NCBI RefSeq assembly: GCF_024499015.1
Contig: NZ_CP098604.1
Location: 4,154,001 to 4,218,000, forward strand
Origin: Xanthomonas hortorum pv. pelargonii
GTDB lineage: Bacteria > Pseudomonadota > Gammaproteobacteria > Xanthomonadales > Xanthomonadaceae
Length of the DNA: 64,000 nt
Reading direction: 5' to 3'
Below, one piece after another: positions 58,763 through 64,000 of this stretch. The notes under the pieces were generated by a model. The model was not told the origin of the DNA. It worked only from the letters and a program-made list of their open reading frames with translations, and did not search any database. A program made the position numbers and the translations under genes. Every line of letters begins with the position of its first letter. Position 1 is the stretch's first letter.

Positions 58763-59248
58763 CTAGAAAAACCAGGCGATCGCAAACACGCCAAGCATGC
58801 ACAGGCCCAGCGCCAGCTTGCTCGCGGTGCCCAGCATGATGCCGATCCAGGTGCCGATGCCGACCTTGGTGGCCTGGTCGGATTTGCGGGTCTGCCAGTA
58901 CTCGCCGATCCACGCCCCGGCAAACGGGCCGACAAACAAGCCGATCGGCATGAAGAAGATGCCAATGATCGAACCGAGCACCGATCCCCATAACGCCATC
59001 TTGCTGGCGCCGACGCGCTTTGCGCCATACACGGTGGCCAGGAAGTCGATCGCGAACGACAGCGCGGTGATCAGACCCAGGATCACCAGCGCGACCCAGC
59101 CGACGTGGACGAAGCCATCGGCCCAGGCGGCCACCAGCAACCCCACGAACACCAATGGCAGGCCCGGTAGCGCCGGCATGATGACCCCGGCCAGGCCGAT
59201 CAGCACCAGCACGCCGGCCAGGATGTAATAAACGACGGTGGCGTCCAT
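58763..59248 (-). CDS. DUF456 membrane protein with its stop codon in the IS target duplication
   Basis: 161 aa small membrane protein, glycine-rich helices: VLVLIGLAGVIMPALPGLPL, FVGLLVAAWADGF and a repeat of GIIGIFFMPIGLFVGPFAGA. DUF456 family of unknown function. Its TAG stop (58763-58765) lies within the CTAG that flanks the IS, so the element inserted at the very end of this gene without changing the protein's sequence up to IAWFF. Confidence 0.86.
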   Translation of the reverse strand: MDATVVYYILAGVLVLIGLAGVIMPALPGLPLVFVGLLVAAWADGFVHVGWVALVILGLITALSFAIDFLATVYGAKRVGASKMALWGSVLGSIIGIFFMPIGLFVGPFAGAWIGEYWQTRKSDQATKVGIGTWIGIMLGTASKLALGLCMLGVFAIAWFF

Positions 59249-59475
59249 ATGGTTTAGACATGTCCTGTTTCAGGCTTGACAAAAATGCGCAAGGGGTTCT
59301 TGAAAAATCGTTTTGTGCGGGTTAAGTTGCCAGCGCTGCTGTTTGCAACGGTCACCGTGAATCGTGGCCTGATGCGGCAGATCGTCCGATCCGCTACATC
59401 CTTGTACCTCGGCTCCTCCTTGCAATCACAGCGACCACCGCCAGTCCACCACAGTGTCGTAGGGAGTCAGTCGAG

Positions 59476-59691
59476 ATGTCCAACATCGAACGCGAGAATG
59501 GTGTCGTGAAGTGGTTCAACGATGCCAAGGGTTTTGGATTCATCAGTCGCGAAAACGGCGAGGACGTGTTCGTCCATTTCCGTGCGATCCAGATCCAGGG
59601 CTTCAAGAGTCTCAAGGAAGGTCAGAAGGTCAGCTTCACCGTCGTGCAAGGGCAGAAAGGCCTGCAGGCCGATGCGGTGCAGGTGGTCTGA
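59476..59691 (+). CDS. cspA: cold-shock protein
   Basis: 71 aa OB-fold RNA chaperone. RNP1 KGFGFI and RNP2 VFVHF motifs are intact; start [17 protein letters not shown] 227-base leader separates it from the divergent DUF456 gene, as is common for cold-shock genes with structured 5' leaders. Terminator at 59727-59754. Confidence 0.95.
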   Translation: MSNIERENGVVKWFNDAKGFGFISRENGEDVFVHFRAIQIQGFKSLKEGQKVSFTVVQGQKGLQADAVQVV

Positions 59692-59726
59692 GCGCAGCGC
59701 AGTACTTCAAGCCACCATCCAAACAG

Positions 59727-59754
59727 CAGAAAGGCCCGTTGCCGGGCCTTTCTG
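59727..59754. terminator. terminator between cspA and the converging lipoprotein gene
   Basis: Perfect 12-bp arms CAGAAAGGCCCG and CGGGCCTTTCTG around a TTGC loop. It can serve both converging transcripts. Confidence 0.85.
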
Positions 59755-59779
59755 TCATGTCACTCAGCGGGTAAGCCGA

Positions 59780-60259
59780 TCAGCGCAGCACGACCTTGCC
59801 GTTGACCACGCGCACATAGGCGTTTTCGCGCACGCCGGCCAGATCGCGCTGGTTCACCACGATGACGCGGCCATCGTCCATGCGCACCTGCACATCGAAG
59901 CTGTCGCTGGTGACGTTGTTCTGGATCGCGTTGCCTGCCAGCGCGCCAGCGGCAGCACCGGCTACGGCCGAGACATTCTTGTTGCCCTTGCTGCCGCCTG
60001 TCTCCTTGGAGATCTGACGGCCGGCCACCGCGCCGACGATGCCGCCGAGCACTGCGCCGGTGCCGGTGGGCGCGCTGCGGGTGGGGCCGACTTCATCGAT
60101 GCGGGTCACGATGCCGCAATCCACGCAGCGCGCCTGCTGCGATTGCCCCTGGTCGTAACCGCGGTCGCCGCGATAGCTGCCGTACTGAGGTTGAGAGGTG
60201 GCGCAGCCAACCAGGGTCGCAGTTGCAGCCAGGCCAATGACGAGCAATCGGGTCTTCAT
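59780..60259 (-). CDS. glycine-zipper lipoprotein (17-kDa surface antigen/SlyB-like)
   Basis: 159 aa. Lipobox L-V-G-C with lipidated Cys near residue 19 (ATLVGCATSQ). The middle has a two-helix glycine-zipper (GAVLGGIVGAVAGRQIS, AVAGAAAGALAGNAIQ) and a C-terminal beta segment (DVQVRMDDGRVIVVNQRDLA). Probably an outer-membrane lipoprotein. A second glycine-zipper protein is encoded at 62902. Confidence 0.88.
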   Translation of the reverse strand: MKTRLLVIGLAATATLVGCATSQPQYGSYRGDRGYDQGQSQQARCVDCGIVTRIDEVGPTRSAPTGTGAVLGGIVGAVAGRQISKETGGSKGNKNVSAVAGAAAGALAGNAIQNNVTSDSFDVQVRMDDGRVIVVNQRDLAGVRENAYVRVVNGKVVLR

Positions 60260-60380
60260 GAAATCTCTCCGGGGTGGTTCGAAAAGCGGTCAGGGCCGCG
60301 GCGACGTCATCCTGTGGTGGTCCAGGTGAACGGTCTGCCAACTGGATCGCTCCAGGCTTAACGAAACCCGAGCGCGTTCT

Positions 60381-60809
60381 TCATCGGAAGTCACGGTGGC
60401 AGGCGTCGCAGGCGTCCGACAGCGGTGTTTTGATTGCAGCAATCGCGGCGCAATCGTGCAATGGCGCGCGCTGTGCCTGATCCAATGCGGCACGCAGCGC
60501 CTGCGCATGCTCGCCAAAGCGGCGGTCTTCGCCGATGTCTGCAAATGCGGGTTCCAGTTCGTCTGCAAGCAGACGTAGCGATTGCAGTCGTGCCTGCTGT
60601 TGCGTCGGGTTGCACACCTCGCCGGCAGCGGGTTGTAAAGAGCGCAGTTGGTAGGCCATCACCTGCATCAAGCTGTCCGGTACCGGGTTGTGCCTGGCCT
60701 GCAGGGCGCGCGCCACCATCACGCTGCAGACCAGGCCGATCAACAAGCCCAGGATCAGCATGAACGTGTAGCGAGACGCTCGTGATTGGTGAGGGGGTGT
60801 GGCGGACAT
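60381..60809 (-). CDS. membrane-anchored cytochrome c-like protein with C-terminal CxxCH
   Basis: 142 aa from ATG 60809 (MSATPPHQSRASRYTFMLIL). One N-terminal membrane helix (FMLILGLLIGLVCSVMVARA) and a helical periplasmic part ending in CDACHRDFR, a heme c-attachment motif near the C-terminus as in cytochrome c'-type four-helix proteins. Earlier Cys (EVCNPTQ, LHDCAAI) are present. No heme-lyase context nearby. Longer upstream frames are not protein-like. Confidence 0.78.
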   Translation of the reverse strand: MSATPPHQSRASRYTFMLILGLLIGLVCSVMVARALQARHNPVPDSLMQVMAYQLRSLQPAAGEVCNPTQQQARLQSLRLLADELEPAFADIGEDRRFGEHAQALRAALDQAQRAPLHDCAAIAAIKTPLSDACDACHRDFR

Positions 60810-60885
60810 GGTGGCTCCACTGAAGGCGCCGGTGAAGGCGCGGGGTAAGCAAGCGCTTGTTGAGCGGCGCGCGTAAAATAGGCCG

Positions 60886-61722
60886 ATGAAAGCACAATGG
60901 CGTGAACGCTTTGCCGGTATCGACCGGCTGTACGGAGTCGGCACGGTGGAGCGGCTGTCGGCCTGCCGTGTGGCCGTGGTGGGGATGGGCGGCGTGGGCT
61001 CGTGGGTGGTGGAGGCGCTGGCGCGTACCGGCGTCGGGCACATCCGCCTGATCGATGCCGACGACCTGTGCGTGTCCAACACCAATCGGCAATTGCCGGC
61101 ATTGGCGGGCCAGTACGGACGCAACAAGGCGCGCGCGATGGCCGAGCGCTGTGTGGCGATCAATCCGGAGATTGCCGCCGATGCGGTGGAGTCGTTTCTC
61201 ACCGCGGGCAATATCGAAAGCCTGCTCGGCGATGACTTCGATCTGGTGATCGATGCCTGCGACAGCTTCCGGGTGAAAGTGGAAACCATCGCCTGGTGCC
61301 GCCGGCGCAAGTTGCCCTTGCTCACGGTGGGCGCCGCTGGTGGGCGCACCGACCCCACCCTGGTGCGCGTGCGCGATGTCTCGCGCACCGAGCAAGATGC
61401 GATGCTGGCGCTGATCCGCAAGAAGCTGCGCAGCGAGTTCAATTTCCCGAAGAATCCGCAGCGCTATTTCGGCGTGCCGGCGGTGTATTCGCTGGAAAAC
61501 GTCAAATACCCGCAGGCCGACGGCAGCGTGTGCGGGATCCGCCCGCAACTGGATGCCGATGCCACGCTCAAGCTGGATTGCGGGGCAGGGCTGGGCGCCG
61601 CCACGCATATCACCGGCACCTTCGCGTTTGTGGCAGTGGGCAAGGCGTTGGAGATGTTGCTCAAGCCAAAGGTGGTTGCCGCCGCTGCGTCGCCGACCGC
61701 CGAGGTGGCTGCAAGTTCGTAA
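60886..61722 (+). CDS. tcdA: tRNA threonylcarbamoyladenosine dehydratase
   Basis: 278 aa E1-like (ThiF/MoeB-fold) enzyme forming cyclic t6A on tRNA. Nucleotide-binding GMGGVGSWVVEALARTGVG, the DADDLCVSNTNRQL motif and GAAGGRTDPT are family hallmarks. Start ATG 60886. Divergent from the cytochrome-like gene. Confidence 0.94.
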   Translation: MKAQWRERFAGIDRLYGVGTVERLSACRVAVVGMGGVGSWVVEALARTGVGHIRLIDADDLCVSNTNRQLPALAGQYGRNKARAMAERCVAINPEIAADAVESFLTAGNIESLLGDDFDLVIDACDSFRVKVETIAWCRRRKLPLLTVGAAGGRTDPTLVRVRDVSRTEQDAMLALIRKKLRSEFNFPKNPQRYFGVPAVYSLENVKYPQADGSVCGIRPQLDADATLKLDCGAGLGAATHITGTFAFVAVGKALEMLLKPKVVAAAASPTAEVAASS

Positions 61723-61758
61723 CGTTTGTGCATGGCGCGCTTCGGCGGCGTGCCTGCG

Positions 61759-62544
61759 TCAGCCGGGCAAAGCCGGGCCAGGCAACCCGAACAACTGCCG
61801 CGCGTTGGCGCTGGTCTGTGTGGCAATGCGCTCTTCCGGCTCGCCGCGCAGCTGCGCGATGCAAGCCAGCACCGTGCGCAGATACGCCGGCTCGTTGCGT
61901 TGGCCGCGAATGCCGGCGTCGGGCTGATCTGGCGCATCGGTTTCCAGCAGCAGATAGTCCAGCGGCATCGTTGCGGCCAGGCCGCGCAGGCGGTTGGCGC
62001 GCGGGTAGGTCACCGGGCCGCCCAGGCCGATCATGAAATCCAGCTTCCACAGTTGCTGCGCCTGTTCGGCGCTGCCGGCAAAGCTGTGCACCACGCCGCG
62101 CAGGCCGCCAACCGCCTTGATGCGGGCGATGACTTCTTCGGTGGCGCGGCGCGCATGCACGATCAGCGGCAGGTCGAAGCGCCTGGCCAGCTGCAATTGG
62201 CCTTCGAAGTAATCGCGCTGCAGCTGCGCATCCAGTCCCTCAAGATAGAAATCCAGCCCGCACTCGCCGATGGCGTAGGGGCGCTCGCGCTCGATCCACT
62301 CGGCCAGCAGCTCCAGATGCTCGGGACGATGCCGATCCAGAAAGATCGGATGCAGCCCATAGGCGGGGTACAGCCCCGGCGCCTGGGTGCAGACGGTGCG
62401 CAGGTCCGGCCAACTGGCGGCGGTGATCGCCGGGATCACCTGCTGCCCGACACCGGCGGCCTGCGCGCGTGCGATCACGGCGCCGCGATCGTGGTCGAAC
62501 TCGCCGGCATCCAGGTGGCAGTGGCTATCGACCAGCTGCATCAA
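61759..62544 (-). CDS. tatD: TatD-family metallodeoxyribonuclease
   Basis: 261 aa metal-dependent hydrolase. Metal ligands: H-x-H in SHCHLD, Glu in GECGLDFY, His in VHARR and VHSFAGS, and Asp in LLETDAPDQ. Converges with tcdA at its end; its start overlaps the DUF6116 gene by four bases. Confidence 0.94.
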   Translation of the reverse strand: MMQLVDSHCHLDAGEFDHDRGAVIARAQAAGVGQQVIPAITAASWPDLRTVCTQAPGLYPAYGLHPIFLDRHRPEHLELLAEWIERERPYAIGECGLDFYLEGLDAQLQRDYFEGQLQLARRFDLPLIVHARRATEEVIARIKAVGGLRGVVHSFAGSAEQAQQLWKLDFMIGLGGPVTYPRANRLRGLAATMPLDYLLLETDAPDQPDAGIRGQRNEPAYLRTVLACIAQLRGEPEERIATQTSANARQLFGLPGPALPG

Positions 62545-62756
62545 TCGCGGTGGACTGGCGCGGGCAGCGGCGCCTTGCGCGTTTTCCAGTTGGCCAGCAG
62601 CAGCGTGGTCAGGCCGAACAGCATTTCGTCCAGGAACGGGATCGGGTCCGGGATCACCAGGTCCACCAGAAACAGCGCGGCCGCGAGCTTGAACAACGTG
62701 GGGTAGCGCAGCCTGCTGGCCCAGTTCAGGGCGCGCGAGGTGATTGGGTTTCGCAT
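62541..62756 (-). CDS. small DUF6116-like membrane protein
   Basis: 71 aa (MRNPITSRALNWASRLRYPT) with one or two membrane helices (LAAALFLVDLVIP, LFGLTTLLLANW). Resembles DUF6116 proteins of Xanthomonadaceae. Overlaps tatD by four bases (ATGA), suggesting coupled translation. Function unknown. Confidence 0.78.
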   Translation of the reverse strand: MRNPITSRALNWASRLRYPTLFKLAAALFLVDLVIPDPIPFLDEMLFGLTTLLLANWKTRKAPLPAPVHRD

Positions 62757-62901
62757 GCGAATGCTCCGGCTGTTAGAAGTGCATGAAGTAACCGCTAGCT
62801 GAACTTAACGACGGCATTCATGAGCGAGGGCGTTTTCGTTCAGGGTTCACGTGCTGGAATCACGCCGTCAACAACGCGGCGTGTCCGCACGGAGCTGGAT
62901 C

Positions 62902-63693
62902 ATGAAGAGCAATACGACAACTATACTGGTCGCTGCTGGTGCGTTGCTGGTCGGAGGCGTGGCCACTGCCGCCTTCATGAACAATCGCCCGTCGTCCGGC
63001 GATTTCGTCGCCAACGGCGAGCCTGCACCGCGCGGTCTGGAATACGCCGACGTGGTCAAGGTCGCACCGATCACCGAGCGCGAGCCGCAGTACGCGCAGG
63101 TCGTCAACAGCGCCGCCATCCGCGAAACCACCACCAGCTCCTCGCCGCGCGAAGTCTGCCGCGACGTGGTGGTACAGGAACGCCTGCCCGAGCGTGACGG
63201 CAATGTCGGCGGCACCGTCGCTGGCGCGGTGATCGGCGGCCTGCTGGGTAACCAGGTCGGCGGCGGCAATGGCCGCAAGCTGGCCACGGTGGCCGGTGCG
63301 GTCGGTGGCGGCATGGTCGGCAATCGTGTGGACCGCAATCATGTCGGTGGCCGCGTGGTGGATCGCACCGAGCGCCAGTGCCATACCGAAAATGCCAATT
63401 CGCAGTCCTCGCGTGTGGTCGGTTATGACGTGACCTACCGCAACGCCGACGGCACCACCGGCACCATGCGCATGGACAGCAAGCCGGGCGAGCGTATCTC
63501 GCTGGGCGATGCCGACAACGTGGTGGCCTACGACGTGACCTACCGCTACGACGGTTTCGAGAAGACCGTACGCATGAACGACAAGCCGGCCAGCGATCGT
63601 CTGCCGGTGGTCGATGGTCAGCTGGTGACCCAGACCGCTTCGACGGCCAGTGACAAGGGCGTTCGTGTGGAGACGGGCAGCACGCGTCAGTAA
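62902..63693 (+). CDS. glycine-zipper 2TM-domain envelope protein
   Basis: 263 aa. N-terminal membrane or signal helix (ILVAAGALLVGGVATAAF) then an exposed region, a glycine-zipper pair (GGTVAGAVIGGLLGNQVGGG, VAGAVGGGMVGNRV) and a C-terminal repeated beta motif VVGYDVTYRNADG / VVAYDVTYRYDGF. Start ATG 62902 with GGAG upstream. Likely periplasmic or outer-membrane associated, with the same zipper idea as the 59780 protein. Confidence 0.86.
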   Translation: MKSNTTTILVAAGALLVGGVATAAFMNNRPSSGDFVANGEPAPRGLEYADVVKVAPITEREPQYAQVVNSAAIRETTTSSSPREVCRDVVVQERLPERDGNVGGTVAGAVIGGLLGNQVGGGNGRKLATVAGAVGGGMVGNRVDRNHVGGRVVDRTERQCHTENANSQSSRVVGYDVTYRNADGTTGTMRMDSKPGERISLGDADNVVAYDVTYRYDGFEKTVRMNDKPASDRLPVVDGQLVTQTASTASDKGVRVETGSTRQ

Positions 63694-63734
63694 ATCGCTG
63701 GCAGTCATCCGCCCAGGATCGCTGCGATCGCAAG

Positions 63735-63761
63735 AAAAGAGCCGGCAATGCCGGCTCTTTT
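63735..63761 (+). terminator. terminator behind the glycine-zipper gene
   Basis: 12-bp arms AAAAGAGCCGGC and GCCGGCTCTTTT with an AAT loop and trailing T-rich bases, 42 bases after the stop. Confidence 0.85.
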
Positions 63762-63877
63762 CGTTTTCAGGCACCGCCTGCGACCACTGTATGCACGCTG
63801 GCGCGCTGAATGAGGCGGCGCAATGTTCGACCGGCAACTGGCAGATAATCGCCGCTTCTCCTGTGGTGGAAGCCAGC

Positions 63878-64000
63878 ATGCCGGTGCGTCCTGATGATCT
63901 GTTCGATGTACGTGCACTGCTAACCGACGAGGAGCGCGCGGTGCAGGACGCGGTGGCCCGCTTCACCGACACACGGGTGTTGCCGGCGATCGGCGATGCC
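63878..64000 (+). CDS. acyl-CoA dehydrogenase, N-terminal fragment (cut by window edge)
   Basis: The first 41 codons of a plus-strand gene: MPVRPDDLFDVRALLTDEER and onward to VLPAIGDA. The ALLTDEERAVQDAVARF pattern is the usual N-terminal helix of acyl-CoA/glutaryl-CoA dehydrogenases. The rest, including the FAD site, lies to the right. No long upstream frame; the preceding gene ends in a terminator. Confidence 0.68.
   Translation, partial: MPVRPDDLFDVRALLTDEERAVQDAVARFTDTRVLPAIGDA

Overview
This window looks like chromosomal DNA of a Xanthomonas species (gammaproteobacteria, Xanthomonadaceae). The evidence is GC-rich coding sequence, a plant-responsive LuxR solo next to pip (the OryR/XccR arrangement), a large TonB-dependent receptor with a SapC/cupin/tryptophan-halogenase module, a secreted pectate lyase, and an rpoN-hpf-ptsN-hprK-rapZ-EIIA-ptsH-ptsI gene order. 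I cannot tell the species or strain. No rRNA, tRNA or CRISPR array was seen. The annotation comes from reading the sequence and recognising families; no database search was run.

Layout. 1-2250: shikimate genes (aroB, cut by the window edge, and aroK), pdxH and a GNAT acetyltransferase. 2377-7559: an operon matching the E. coli yjfIJKLMC set (DUF2170, PspA/IM30, DUF2491, DUF350, DUF1190 lipoprotein, ATP-grasp ligase) with a K+-channel/RCK gene inserted after the PspA gene. The PspA gene has no ordinary start codon at its conserved N-terminus. 7704-9870: a divergent MFS exporter/soxR pair with a recognisable SoxR operator and a 19-bp promoter spacer. 10464-12470: an M1-type peptidase. 13266-20346: TonB receptor, SapC, cupin-like protein and flavin-dependent halogenase, with a LacI-type operator far upstream of the receptor. 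20264-23289: Tat-like metallo-beta-lactamase-fold protein, a small secreted protein and a secreted trypsin-like protease. 23752-32122: two APC amino-acid permeases, the LuxR solo/pip pair with a lux-box-like site, pectate lyase and an M19 dipeptidase. 32564-37291: cytochrome bd oxidase (cydAB), a lipoprotein esterase and the Mg2+ transporter MgtE.

37586-47888 (all minus strand): envelope and regulatory genes kdsD-kdsC-lptC-lptA-lptB-rpoN-hpf-ptsN-hprK-rapZ, then EIIA(Man)-ptsH-ptsI. These couple Kdo synthesis, LPS transport, sigma-54 and a regulatory phosphotransfer system. 47942-57456: ibaG, murA, an EF-hand membrane protein, two DUF3108 proteins, purN/DUF2238/purM, DUF2066, a PerM-family protein and hda. 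57951-58762: a complete IS5-family element with an A8 frameshift site, inserted at the stop codon of a DUF456 gene. 58763-64000: cspA, two glycine-zipper envelope proteins, a CxxCH cytochrome-like protein, tcdA, tatD and the start of an acyl-CoA dehydrogenase.

The most unusual feature is a family of nested-palindrome elements at 9871-10316, 49981-50366 and 57455-57913. One copy is bounded by terminal inverted repeats, and a 46-bp miniature made of little more than the two ends lies at 30805-30850. They look like non-autonomous (MITE-like) elements that prefer sites directly behind stop codons.
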